This document shows positions 8,108 to 16,323 of a stretch of DNA of 64,000 nt, one piece after another. Under the pieces are notes generated by a model. The model saw only the letters and a list, made by a program, of their open reading frames with translations, made no database searches and was not told the DNA's origin. The stretch is from contig NZ_CP053697.2 of assembly GCF_013200955.2 (NCBI RefSeq), positions 186,001 through 250,000 of the forward strand. Direction: 5' to 3'. Position 1 is the first letter of the stretch. Each line of letters starts with the position of its first letter. Position numbers and translations under genes: made by a program. This DNA is from Pseudomonas campi. GTDB lineage: Bacteria > Pseudomonadota > Gammaproteobacteria > Pseudomonadales > Pseudomonadaceae.

Positions 8108-9781
8108 TTGTCCGCGCTTGTCGAACCTTTGCGCCTGGTCCTGCTGGCTGAACAGCCGGAATGGGCCCCCCTGCTGCGCAGCCGACTGGAAGCGTTGGGC
8201 AGCTGTTACCCGCTGATTACTTCACCGACCTGGGAAGCCGCCAGCAGCCTGTTCGACGACCCCGGTACGGGCCTGTTGCTGACCACCCCCGCCTGCCTGC
8301 CCGAACCCGGCCTCTGCCCCCTGCCCATCGTGCTGCTGCTCGACAGCGAGCCCGAGCAGGCGCCTGAGGATGTCTACGATTGGCTGGTGCGCGACAGCCT
8401 CAGTGTCGACATGCTGCGCCGTTGCCTGCGCTATGCGCGCGAACGCAGCCAGCTGCAGAACACCCTGCAGCGCCTGGCCGAGCAGGACCCGCTGACCGGC
8501 ATCGCCAATCGCCTGGGTTTCCATACCCTGCTGGCGGCGCACCTGGCCGAGTTCCATGGTCGCGGCCTGGCCCTCGGCCATCTCGATCTGGATAACTTCC
8601 GCCATGCCAACGACGCCCTCGGCCACCAGGCCGGTGATCGCCTGATCCTGCAGGTGGTGGCGCGGCTCAAGAGCCAGCTTGAGGCGGGAGACCGCGTGGC
8701 CCGTCTGGGCAGCGACGAATTTGCCCTGCTGATCGACACCCGCCGCGATCCGCAGCGGGCGGAAAAGATCGCCGAACGCATCACCGAGGCCCTGGCCGAA
8801 CCCTACTGGGTGGATGGCGAGAGCCTGCTGATCGGCTGCAGCCTGGGCATCGCCCATGCCCGCGCGGACGCCGGCGCCGACCCGCTGATGTGGCACGCGC
8901 ACATTGCCATGCAGCAGGCCAAGGCGTCCCAGGGCTGCACCTTTCATGTCTTTGACGAGCGCACCAACCGCGGTGCGCGCAGCCAGGCCGATCTGGAAAG
9001 CGAGTTGCGCCGCGCCCTGCGCCGGGATGAGCTGGAACTGCATTACCAGCCGCGCCTGTGCCTGCAGAGTGGACGCATCCTCGGCCTGGAGGCGCTGGTG
9101 CGCTGGCAGCATCCGCAGCGCGGCCTGCTCGGCCCGGACGAGTTCGTGCCGCTGGCCGAGGAAAGCGGGCTGATCGTGCCGCTGGGTTACTGGGTGATCT
9201 CCCGGGCCCTGCGCGATATGCAGTGGCTGCGCGGGCGCGGCCTGCCGGCGCTGCACATGGCGATCAACCTGTCGTTCCGCCAGTTTCAGGACAGCCAGTT
9301 GCTGGCTACCCTGCAGCGCCTGATCGAGGAGCGCGGGGTCGACGCCCAGTGGCTCGAATTCGAGCTGACCGAGACCGCCGTGATGCGCCGCAGCGACCAG
9401 GTGCAACAGACCATGCAGGCCCTCGGCCGCCTCGGCGTGCGCTTCTCTCTGGACGACTTCGGCACCGGCTTCTCCTCCTTCGTGCACCTGAACAACCTGC
9501 CGATCACCCTGCTGAAGATCGACAAGAGCTTCGTCGGTGGCATGGGCGAGCGCGCGGAGAACCGGCAGCTGGTGCGGGCGATGATCAACCTGGCGCACAA
9601 CCTCCATCTGGAAGTGGTCGCCGAAGGCGTGGAGAACGCCGAACAGCTGGCCCTGCTGCGCCAGTTCGGTTGTGATCAGGTGCAGGGTTACCTGATCAGC
9701 AAGGCCCTGCCGCTGGCCGACCTGGCGCGCTTCCTGGTGTTCGGCGTGCGCCAGCCCCTGCTCTCCGGCTTGCCCTCGTAG
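8108..9781 (+). CDS. proE: GGDEF-EAL c-di-GMP phosphodiesterase (ProE-like)
   Basis: A 557-residue three-domain protein. Residues ~1-115 resemble a receiver fold without a clear phospho-acceptor aspartate. Residues ~130-290 are a GGDEF domain with the degenerate signature RLGSDEF. Residues ~300-545 are an EAL domain with EAL (GLEALVRWQHP), ETAV, DDFGTGFSS and KIDKSF intact. It should therefore hydrolyse c-di-GMP, with the GGDEF acting as a regulatory domain. The PAO1 orthologue at this locus is the phosphodiesterase ProE. The TTG start at 8108 follows GGGGAGG with tight spacing (4 nt). The 298 bp between rep and this gene holds no other gene that I can see. The stop codon TAG is part of the REP repeat at 9778. 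Confidence 0.88.
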   Translation: MSALVEPLRLVLLAEQPEWAPLLRSRLEALGSCYPLITSPTWEAASSLFDDPGTGLLLTTPACLPEPGLCPLPIVLLLDSEPEQAPEDVYDWLVRDSLSVDMLRRCLRYARERSQLQNTLQRLAEQDPLTGIANRLGFHTLLAAHLAEFHGRGLALGHLDLDNFRHANDALGHQAGDRLILQVVARLKSQLEAGDRVARLGSDEFALLIDTRRDPQRAEKIAERITEALAEPYWVDGESLLIGCSLGIAHARADAGADPLMWHAHIAMQQAKASQGCTFHVFDERTNRGARSQADLESELRRALRRDELELHYQPRLCLQSGRILGLEALVRWQHPQRGLLGPDEFVPLAEESGLIVPLGYWVISRALRDMQWLRGRGLPALHMAINLSFRQFQDSQLLATLQRLIEERGVDAQWLEFELTETAVMRRSDQVQQTMQALGRLGVRFSLDDFGTGFSSFVHLNNLPITLLKIDKSFVGGMGERAENRQLVRAMINLAHNLHLEVVAEGVENAEQLALLRQFGCDQVQGYLISKALPLADLARFLVFGVRQPLLSGLPS

Positions 9782-9802
9782 GAGCGAGCTCTGCTCGCGA
9801 AG
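9778..9802. repeat. REP-type palindromic half-element
   Basis: GTAGGAGCGAGCTC followed by TGCTCGCGAAGC, the common Pseudomonas REP motif. The same arm occurs twice, inverted, at 20377-20439. The TAG at 9779-9781 is the stop codon of the preceding EAL gene. Confidence 0.8.
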
Positions 9803-9830
9803 CGTTTGCGCGCCGGTTTGTGGTGAGTAC

Positions 9831-9891
9831 GTAGCCCGGATGCAATCCGGGAAAGCAGGCCGCTCTTGTCCCCGGATTGCATCCGGGCTAC
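9831..9891. repeat. REPIN-like inverted pair (family with GTAGCCCGGATG arms)
   Basis: Two 21-nt arms beginning GTAGCCCGGATGCAATCC face each other across about 19 bp. An element of identical size and arm sequence lies at 29631-29691, and a degenerate single arm at about 56868. The right arm contains the TAG stop codon (minus strand) of the MATE gene. Confidence 0.85.
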
Positions 9892-11273
9892 GACAGGCAG
9901 CTCTCTGCGATGGCCGGTTGTGGCCGCAACAGGCGCGCAGTCTTCCACTCGAAACCCAGGGTCAGGCCGATGGCTGCGCAAGCCAGGCCGCCCGCTAGAC
10001 CCCACCACACGCCTGCGGCGCCCCAGCCCAGGGGGAAGGCCAGCGCCCAGGCCAGCGGCGCGCCGATCAGCCAGTAGCAGCCGAGGCCGACCCAGAAAGT
10101 GGTCTTGCCGTCCTTGAGGCCGCGGATGGCGCCCATGGCGATGGTCTGGATACCGTCGAACAGCTCGAACCAGGCCGCCACCGCCAGCAGGCTGACGGCC
10201 AGGGCGATGATCTCGGCGAAGTCCGGATTGTCGAGGTCGAGGAACAGCCCCACCACCCACTGTGGCGCCAGCCAGAACAGCAGGGCGAAGCCGAGCATGC
10301 AGCAGGCGCCCAGGGCGATGCCCAGGCGTCCGGCGCGGCGGGCATCAATCAGGCGGCCGGCGCCGAAGTGCTGGCCGATGCGGAAGGTGGTGGCGTAGGA
10401 AATCCCCACCGGCACCATGAACGCCACGTACACCGACATGATTGCCACCTGGTGCGCGGCCAGCGCCTGGCTGCCGATGGCACCCATGCTCAGGGCGGCG
10501 AAGGCGAACAGGCCAGACTCCACCGCGTAGGTGCCGCCGATTGGCAGGCCCAGGCGCAGCAGTTCCTTGAACTCCGCCAGGCACGGCTTGAGCAGACCGC
10601 GGCGCAGTGGGTAGGCGGCGTAGACCGCATGCCCGGTGAGGTGCCAGGCCAGCAGCAGGGCCATGGCGCTGCTGACCAGCGCGGTGACCAGGCCGATGCC
10701 GGCCAGGCCCAGCGGCGGCAGGCCGAACCAGCCGTGGATCAGCGCATAGTTGAGGGCGAAGTTGGCCACGGCACCGCCGATGCTGATGGCCATGACCGGA
10801 CCCGGCCGACCGATGGCGGCGGTGAAGCCGCGTAAAGCCATGAAGCTGAGGTAACCGGGCAGGGCGAACACCAGGGTGGAGAGAAACTGCTGGGCGCCGG
10901 CGATGTTGTGCGGCTCCTGACCGAAGCGTTGCAGTAGCGGGCCTAGGTTCCACAGCAGCAGGCCGGCGCCCAGTGCCAGGCCCCAGGCCAGCCATAAACC
11001 GGTCTGGGTCAGGCGGGTGACGCCGGGGTTGTCTTCGGCGCCGTGGCGGATGGCGACCAGGTTGCCGACCGCGGCCAGCACGCCGACGCAGAAAATCGAA
11101 ACGAACGAGTAGCTGGCCGCGCCGAGGCCGCCGGCGGCCAGTTCGGCCGGGCCGAGCCAGCCCATCATCAGGGTATCGGTGAACACCATCAGCACATGCG
11201 CCAGCTGCGCGGCGATCAGCGGGCCGGCCAGGCGGACGAGGGCAAGCAGTTCCAGGCGAGCGGCGGATGACAT
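9888..11273 (-). CDS. MATE-family multidrug/cation antiporter
   Basis: A 461-residue integral inner-membrane protein with about 12 hydrophobic segments in two homologous halves. The N-terminal motif PLIAAQLAHVLMVFTDTLMMGWLG is typical of NorM/PmpM-type exporters that use Na+ or H+ gradients to expel cationic drugs. It is divergent from the LysR-type gene at 11409, which may regulate it. The C-terminal end (AIAESCLS) is defined by a stop codon inside a REP repeat, so the last few residues may be lineage-specific. Substrates cannot be deduced. Confidence 0.9.
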   Translation of the reverse strand: MSSAARLELLALVRLAGPLIAAQLAHVLMVFTDTLMMGWLGPAELAAGGLGAASYSFVSIFCVGVLAAVGNLVAIRHGAEDNPGVTRLTQTGLWLAWGLALGAGLLLWNLGPLLQRFGQEPHNIAGAQQFLSTLVFALPGYLSFMALRGFTAAIGRPGPVMAISIGGAVANFALNYALIHGWFGLPPLGLAGIGLVTALVSSAMALLLAWHLTGHAVYAAYPLRRGLLKPCLAEFKELLRLGLPIGGTYAVESGLFAFAALSMGAIGSQALAAHQVAIMSVYVAFMVPVGISYATTFRIGQHFGAGRLIDARRAGRLGIALGACCMLGFALLFWLAPQWVVGLFLDLDNPDFAEIIALAVSLLAVAAWFELFDGIQTIAMGAIRGLKDGKTTFWVGLGCYWLIGAPLAWALAFPLGWGAAGVWWGLAGGLACAAIGLTLGFEWKTARLLRPQPAIAESCLS

Positions 11274-11366
11274 GATTCTGACTCAGGTAGATGGCTTGCC
11301 GAGGAAATCCAGGACGGCAGAGAATGTCGCCATTCTCCTGAGCCAAGCGAGTTGGCACAAAATGAA

Positions 11367-11380
11367 AAAGCAGATGCTTT
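11367..11380 (+). promoter_or_regulatory. Inverted repeat in the MATE/LysR intergenic region
   Basis: AAAGCA-GA-TGCTTT lies 29 bp before the LysR start codon in the 135-bp divergent spacer. The position and dyad suit autoregulation by the LysR protein or control of the MATE gene. There is no direct evidence. Confidence 0.3.
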
Positions 11381-11408
11381 GCATGATTAAAACTCATGGA
11401 TTTGCTCG

Positions 11409-12338
11409 ATGAGCCGGCGTCTGCCGCCGCTCTATGCCCTGCGCGCCTTCGAGGCAGCGGCGCGGCATGCCTCCTTCACCCGCGCGGCCGAGGAGCTGGC
11501 GATCACCCAGAGCGCGGTGAGCCGGCATATCCGCACCCTGGAAGAACACTTCGCCTGTCGTCTGTTCGAGCGCAAGGGCCGCAACCTGCAACTCAGCGAA
11601 ACCGGGCGCACCCTGCTGCCCGGCGTGCGCGATGGTTTCGACGCGCTGGAACGGGCCTGTACCGCCCTGCGTGCGGATGACGCCACCCTGCGCCTGAAGG
11701 CGCCCTCGACCCTGACCATGCGCTGGCTGCTGGCGCGGCTGTCGCGCTTTCGCCTGCTCAATGCCGATATCGAAGTGCAGCTGACCAGCGCCTGGATGGA
11801 CGTGGACAAGGTCGACTTCCACCACGAGCCGTTCGACTGCGCGGTGCTGCTCAACAGCGGCGCGGCCTTCCCCGAGGAGTGGGAGGCGGTCGAGCTGTTC
11901 GCCGAGTGGCTGATCCCGGTGTGCGCGGTGGATGCGCTGACCGAGCAGCCCTGGGACCTGGCGCGCCTGCAGGCCAGCGAGCTGCTGCACCCGACCCCGG
12001 ACCGCCGCGATTGGCGCCAGTGGCTGCAGGCCATGGGCCTGGCCGAGCAGGTGCCGCTCAAGGGCGGCCAGGTATTCGACACCCTGGAGCTGGGCATGGT
12101 CGCCGCCGCCCGCGGCTATGGCGTGTCGATCGGCGACCTGGTGATGATCGCCGAGGATGTCGCCCAGGGTCGCCTCGGCTTGCCCTGGCCCAGCGCGGTG
12201 CCCAGCGGCTGCAGCTACTACCTGGTGTGGCCGCGTGGCCACCGAGGTGAAGAGCGTCTGCGCCGGTTGCGTGATTTCCTGGTCGCCGAGGTGGCGGCGA
12301 TGCAGTTGCCGGATGTGGCGCGGATCAGATCGGCTTAG
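11409..12338 (+). CDS. LysR-type transcriptional regulator (GcvA-like)
   Basis: A 309-residue LysR protein. The N-terminal winged helix (LRAFEAAARHASFTRAAEELAITQSAVSRHIRTLE) is typical, followed by a periplasmic-binding-like effector domain with the GcvA-group feature of direct comparison of early strands (LKAPSTLTMRWLLARLSRF). It is divergent from the MATE pump gene with 135 bp between start codons, the usual LysR arrangement. The 3' end overlaps the convergent comM gene by 4 bp. The effector is unknown; the GcvA-like group commonly controls amino acid or beta-lactamase genes. Confidence 0.9.
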   Translation: MSRRLPPLYALRAFEAAARHASFTRAAEELAITQSAVSRHIRTLEEHFACRLFERKGRNLQLSETGRTLLPGVRDGFDALERACTALRADDATLRLKAPSTLTMRWLLARLSRFRLLNADIEVQLTSAWMDVDKVDFHHEPFDCAVLLNSGAAFPEEWEAVELFAEWLIPVCAVDALTEQPWDLARLQASELLHPTPDRRDWRQWLQAMGLAEQVPLKGGQVFDTLELGMVAAARGYGVSIGDLVMIAEDVAQGRLGLPWPSAVPSGCSYYLVWPRGHRGEERLRRLRDFLVAEVAAMQLPDVARIRSA

Positions 12339-13828
12339 CCGGCGGCCGGGCGGTACTGCAGGGCTTCGGCCAGGTGCGCGCGGCTGATGTGTTCCAGCTC
12401 TTGCAGATCGGCCAGGGTGCGCGCCACCTTGAGCAGACGGTGGGCGGCGCGTAGCGACAGATTGAGGCGCTCGCAGGCGCTCTCCAGCCAGCGCTGGTCG
12501 TCGGCCTGCAGCGGGCAGTGCTGGCGCAAACCCGGCAGATCGAGAAAGGCATTGGCGCAGCCCTGGCGCCGCATCTGCCGCTGGCGCGCGTTAGCCACCT
12601 CGGCGGCGACGCTGGCGCTGTTCTGCCCGCTCTCGGGGTCGGCGTGCAGCGCGGTGCTTTCCCGCGCCACGGTCAGGTGCAGGTCGATGCGATCGAGCAG
12701 CGGCCCGGACAGTTTGCCGCGGTAGCGCTGAATCTGTTCCGTGCTGCAGCGACAGCGCCCGCTGGGGTCGCCCAGGTAGCCGCAAGGGCAGGGGTTCATC
12801 GCTGCCACCAGCTGGAAACGGGCGGGAAAACGCACCTTGTCACGCGCCCGGGCAATCACGATCTGCCCGCTCTCCAGTGGCTCGCGCAAGACTTCCAAAA
12901 CTTTTCGATCGAACTCCGGAAGTTCGTCCAAGAATAAGACGCCCTGATGGGCCAGGGTGATCTCCCCCGGTTGTGGGCGACTGCCGCCACCGACTAGGGC
13001 CGGGCCGGAGGCGCTGTGATGGGGCTGGCGAAATGGCCGTTGCGGCCAGCTGGTCAGCGGCGCCTGGCTGGCCACCGAGTGGATGGCGGCGACCTGCAGG
13101 GCTTCTTCTTCATCGAGTGGCGGCAACAGGCCGGGCAGACGGCTGGCCAGCAGGGTCTTGCCGGTGCCGGGTGGTCCGGTAAACAGCAGGTTATGGCCGC
13201 CACTGGCGGCGATCAGCAGGGCGCGTTTGGCTGCCAGCTGGCCTTGCACTTCGGCCAGGTCCGGGTAGGGCGTGCAGGTGCGCAGCAGGCCACTGGCCTG
13301 GTAAGGCGCCAGCGGGGTGTGGCCATTGAGGTGGGCGGCGAGCTGCAGCAGGTGCTCGATGGCCAACACGCTGAGGCCTGAGGCCAGGCAGGCTTCCTCG
13401 GCATTGGCACTTGGCACCACTAAGGTGCGTCCGGCTGCGCGCGCAGCCAAGGCGGCGGGCAGCACGCCCTGAACCGGGCGCACGGCGCCGGACAGCGCCA
13501 GTTCGCCGAGGCATTCGAGGTTGTCCAGGCTGGCGGCAGGCACCTGGCCGCTGGCAGCCAGCACGCCGAGGGCGATGGCCAGGTCGAAACGTCCGCCATC
13601 TTTTGGCAGATCGGCAGGTGCTAGGTTGAGGGTGATGCGTCGGGTGGGGAATTCGAAGCCGGAATTGAGGATGGCGCTGCGCACGCGATCCTTGCTTTCC
13701 TTTACCGCCGTTTCTGGCAGGCCGACCAGGGCCATGCTCGGCAGGCCGTTGGCCAGATGGGCCTCGACGGTAACGGCCGGCGCTTCGACGCCGACCTGGG
13801 CACGGCTGTGGACTATGGCCAGGGACAT
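12335..13828 (-). CDS. comM: YifB/ComM-family AAA+ ATPase (Mg-chelatase-like)
   Basis: A 497-residue protein with an N-terminal Lon-protease-like (ChlI) domain (MSLAIVHSRAQVGVEAPAV, GLPETAVKESKDRVRSA), a central Mg-chelatase-type AAA+ module (Walker A GPPGTGKT; Walker B LFLDELPEF) and a C-terminal MgsA-like helical part. ComM in other gammaproteobacteria is a hexameric helicase that promotes branch migration during natural transformation. ATG 13828 is preferred over GTG 13834 because AGGAG lies 5 nt before it and the GTG overlaps that site. It sits next to ubiK, the usual Pseudomonas order. Confidence 0.93.
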   Translation of the reverse strand: MSLAIVHSRAQVGVEAPAVTVEAHLANGLPSMALVGLPETAVKESKDRVRSAILNSGFEFPTRRITLNLAPADLPKDGGRFDLAIALGVLAASGQVPAASLDNLECLGELALSGAVRPVQGVLPAALAARAAGRTLVVPSANAEEACLASGLSVLAIEHLLQLAAHLNGHTPLAPYQASGLLRTCTPYPDLAEVQGQLAAKRALLIAASGGHNLLFTGPPGTGKTLLASRLPGLLPPLDEEEALQVAAIHSVASQAPLTSWPQRPFRQPHHSASGPALVGGGSRPQPGEITLAHQGVLFLDELPEFDRKVLEVLREPLESGQIVIARARDKVRFPARFQLVAAMNPCPCGYLGDPSGRCRCSTEQIQRYRGKLSGPLLDRIDLHLTVARESTALHADPESGQNSASVAAEVANARQRQMRRQGCANAFLDLPGLRQHCPLQADDQRWLESACERLNLSLRAAHRLLKVARTLADLQELEHISRAHLAEALQYRPAAG

Positions 13829-13867
13829 GATCACTCCTTGATCAGGTCGCCGGCCGCTGATCGTCGA

Positions 13868-14128
13868 TCAGTCGGCGGGCGGGTTTGGCTGCGCTTCCAT
13901 GGCGGCCACCTTGGCCTCCAGGGCTTCCAGGCGGGCGCGGGTGCGCGCCAGGACAACCATCTGGCTGTCGAATTCGTCACGGCTGACCAGGTCCAGTTTG
14001 CTGAACGCACTCTGCAGCAGCACCTTGAATTGCGCCTCGAATTCGCTACGTGGCAGCGGCGTATCGCCGTTGAACAGGCGAGAAGCGTGGCTGGTCAGGG
14101 CGTCGAGCAGGGCTTTGGGCGGCAGCAT
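13868..14128 (-). CDS. ubiK: UbiK (YqiC) ubiquinone-biosynthesis accessory factor
   Basis: An 86-residue protein with an N-terminal amphipathic segment (MLPPKALLDALTSHASRLF), a middle helix, and a C-terminal coiled coil (LARTRARLEALEAKVAAMEAQ), the hallmark of the BMFP/UbiK family, which binds lipid and stabilises the aerobic Ubi complex with UbiJ. I take ATG 14128 because MLPPKALLDAL is the conserved family start; longer readings add unrelated residues. It is co-directional with comM 39 bp downstream and divergent from the glnK operon. Confidence 0.9.
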   Translation of the reverse strand: MLPPKALLDALTSHASRLFNGDTPLPRSEFEAQFKVLLQSAFSKLDLVSRDEFDSQMVVLARTRARLEALEAKVAAMEAQPNPPAD

Positions 14129-14232
14129 GATGGGGGTTCCGGTGTCAGACGGGCGCCAGTGTAGCACGCAGCCCTTGGCGCTACGGCGCAGGGCATGACT
14201 GCACGGTTTTTGACCACGGCTGCCGTTTGCTG

Positions 14233-14381
14233 TGCACTGTTTGCGTGCAATGACTTGCGGGTGGAAAACCCGTTAAACCCGGTTTATTGGCCTAACTCCA
14301 TGAAAACAGGGCTTTTGTCAGAGCTGGCAAGCTTTCTGCTTAGTGACCTGTGACGTGTGCACCGATGCAGTACCGGTGCAC
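14233..14381 (+). promoter_or_regulatory. Probable NtrC/sigma-54 control region of glnK-amtB
   Basis: TGGCAAGCTTTCTGC at 14325-14339 has GG and GC ten bases apart and fits the sigma-54 -24/-12 pattern, predicting a start near 14351. Upstream, GCAC-N7-GTGC (14234-14248) has the spacing of an NtrC dyad and lies about 100 bp before the predicted start, as NtrC enhancers do. Downstream, GTGCACCG (14357-14364) / CGGTGCAC (14374-14381) forms an 8-bp stem at the extreme 5' end of the leader. Nothing else recognisable occupies the 412 bp between ubiK and glnK. Confidence 0.6.
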
Positions 14382-14489
14382 GGAGTGAGGCGGGGGAATG
14401 CTTCACTGCATGCGGTTGGTTGGCACTGGAAAGGTCGCAGTCATGGCCTACGGTGCGTTTCAAAAGCCAGACACTGCGCTTAGACTTGA

Positions 14490-14879
<390 letters not shown>

Positions 14880-14914
14880 GCCTCAGAACCTCACACGCCC
14901 CAGGAGAAAACAAT

Positions 14915-16231
14915 ATGACTCTGCGTAAGATCGCAGGGCTAGGAGCCCTCTTGTCCCTCGTTACCCCTGGCCTGGCCATGGCTGACGAGGTTGTCCTCAA
15001 CTCCGGCGACACCGCCTGGATGCTGACTGCCACCATTCTGGTGCTGCTCATGACCATCCCCGGCCTGGCGCTGTTCTACGGTGGCATGGTCCGCTCGAAG
15101 AACATCCTCTCGGTAATGATGCAGTGCTTTGCCATCACCGGCCTGATCAGCATCCTGTGGGTCGTCTACGGCTACAGCATCGCGTTCGATACCACCGGCA
15201 TGGAGCAGGGTGTTGTTAACTTCAACTCCTTCGTCGGCGGCTTGTCCAAGGCTTTCCTCAGTGGTCTGACCCCGAGCAGCCTGATTGGCGCCTTCCCGGA
15301 AAGCGTGTTCATCACCTTCCAGATGACCTTCGCCATCATCACCCCGGCCCTGATCGTCGGTGCCTTCGCTGAGCGCATGAAGTTCTCCGCGATGCTGATC
15401 TTCATGGCGGTGTGGTTCACCCTGGTCTATGCACCGATCGCACACATGGTCTGGTCCGGCAACGGCGGCCTGATGTGGGACTGGGGCGTACTGGACTTCG
15501 CTGGTGGCACCGTGGTGCACATCAACGCCGGTATCGCTGGCCTGGTTGCCTGCATCGTGCTGGGCAAGCGCAAAGGCTTCCCGACCACCGCCATGGCTCC
15601 GCACAACCTGGGCTACACCCTGGTCGGCGCAGCGATGCTGTGGGTAGGCTGGTTCGGCTTCAACGCCGGCTCTGCCATCGCTGCCAACGGCACTGCCGGT
15701 ATGGCCATGCTGGTAACCCAGATCGCTACCGCCGCTGCAGCCCTGGGCTGGATGGGCGCCGAGTGGATTACCCACGGTAAGCCGAGTGCCCTGGGCATCG
15801 CTTCCGGTGTGGTTGCCGGTCTGGTTGCCATCACCCCGGCTGCCGGTACCGCTGGCCCGATGGGTGCCATCGTGATCGGTCTGTCCGCTGGCGTGATCTG
15901 CTTCTTCTGCGCCACCAGCCTGAAGCGCAAGCTGGGCTACGACGACTCCCTGGACGCCTTCGGTGTACACGGCATCGGCGGCATCGTCGGCGCCCTGCTG
16001 ACCGGCGTGTTCGCGGCACCGGCCCTGGGTGGCTTCGGTACCGTTGAAGACATCGGCGCACAACTGTTCATCCAGTTCAAAGGTGTTGCCTTCACCGTTA
16101 TCTACACCGCCGTGGTCACCTTCGTGATCCTGAAAGTGCTGGACATGGTGATGGGCCTGCGCGTCAGCGAAGAAGCCGAGACCGTCGGTCTCGACCTCTC
16201 CGAGCACAACGAGCGCGGCTACAACCTGTAA
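14915..16231 (+). CDS. amtB: Ammonium transporter AmtB
   Basis: A 438-residue polytopic inner-membrane ammonium channel with a cleavable signal peptide (about residues 1-23, ending AMA-DEV), as in Escherichia coli AmtB. The pore twin histidines are visible: His202 in VVHINAG and His352 in GVHGIGG. The family motif DFAGGTVVH and the C-terminal regulatory tail (MGLRVSEEAETVGLDLSEH) that contacts GlnK are present. It is cotranscribed with glnK and is followed by an intrinsic terminator at 16247-16275 before the second amt gene. Confidence 0.96.
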   Translation: MTLRKIAGLGALLSLVTPGLAMADEVVLNSGDTAWMLTATILVLLMTIPGLALFYGGMVRSKNILSVMMQCFAITGLISILWVVYGYSIAFDTTGMEQGVVNFNSFVGGLSKAFLSGLTPSSLIGAFPESVFITFQMTFAIITPALIVGAFAERMKFSAMLIFMAVWFTLVYAPIAHMVWSGNGGLMWDWGVLDFAGGTVVHINAGIAGLVACIVLGKRKGFPTTAMAPHNLGYTLVGAAMLWVGWFGFNAGSAIAANGTAGMAMLVTQIATAAAALGWMGAEWITHGKPSALGIASGVVAGLVAITPAAGTAGPMGAIVIGLSAGVICFFCATSLKRKLGYDDSLDAFGVHGIGGIVGALLTGVFAAPALGGFGTVEDIGAQLFIQFKGVAFTVIYTAVVTFVILKVLDMVMGLRVSEEAETVGLDLSEHNERGYNL

Positions 16232-16246
16232 GCCCTGCTGATGTGC

Positions 16247-16275
16247 AAAACGCCCGGTTCGCCGGGCGTTTTTTT
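16247..16275 (+). terminator. Intrinsic terminator between the two amt genes
   Basis: AAAACGCCCGG-TTC-GCCGGGCG followed by seven T. It would limit glnK-amtB readthrough into the second amt. Confidence 0.85.
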
Positions 16276-16323
16276 GTCCGCGCCAACGGCGGCGCGAGGT
16301 GTAACGGTACAACGGAGTACTCG

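Noticed and set aside
8222..9607. Minus-strand frame opposite proE
   Set aside because: Shadow of the GGDEF-EAL gene; no recognisable domain.
9778..9891. Repeats considered as a CRISPR array
   Set aside because: Only one or two palindromic arms with no regular spacers; they match dispersed REP elements elsewhere in the window.
14357..14381. GTGCACCG/CGGTGCAC as a second NtrC site
   Set aside because: GCAC and GTGC are 13 bp apart rather than 7 and it lies downstream of the predicted start; treated as a leader hairpin.
14423..14441. TGGCACTGGAAAGGTCGC as the glnK sigma-54 promoter
   Set aside because: GG and GC are 13 bp apart instead of 10; the site at 14325-14339 has correct spacing.
16243..16323. 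N-terminal extension of the second amt gene
   Set aside because: Runs through the intrinsic terminator and is not Amt-like; ATG 16324 has a proper ribosome-binding site.
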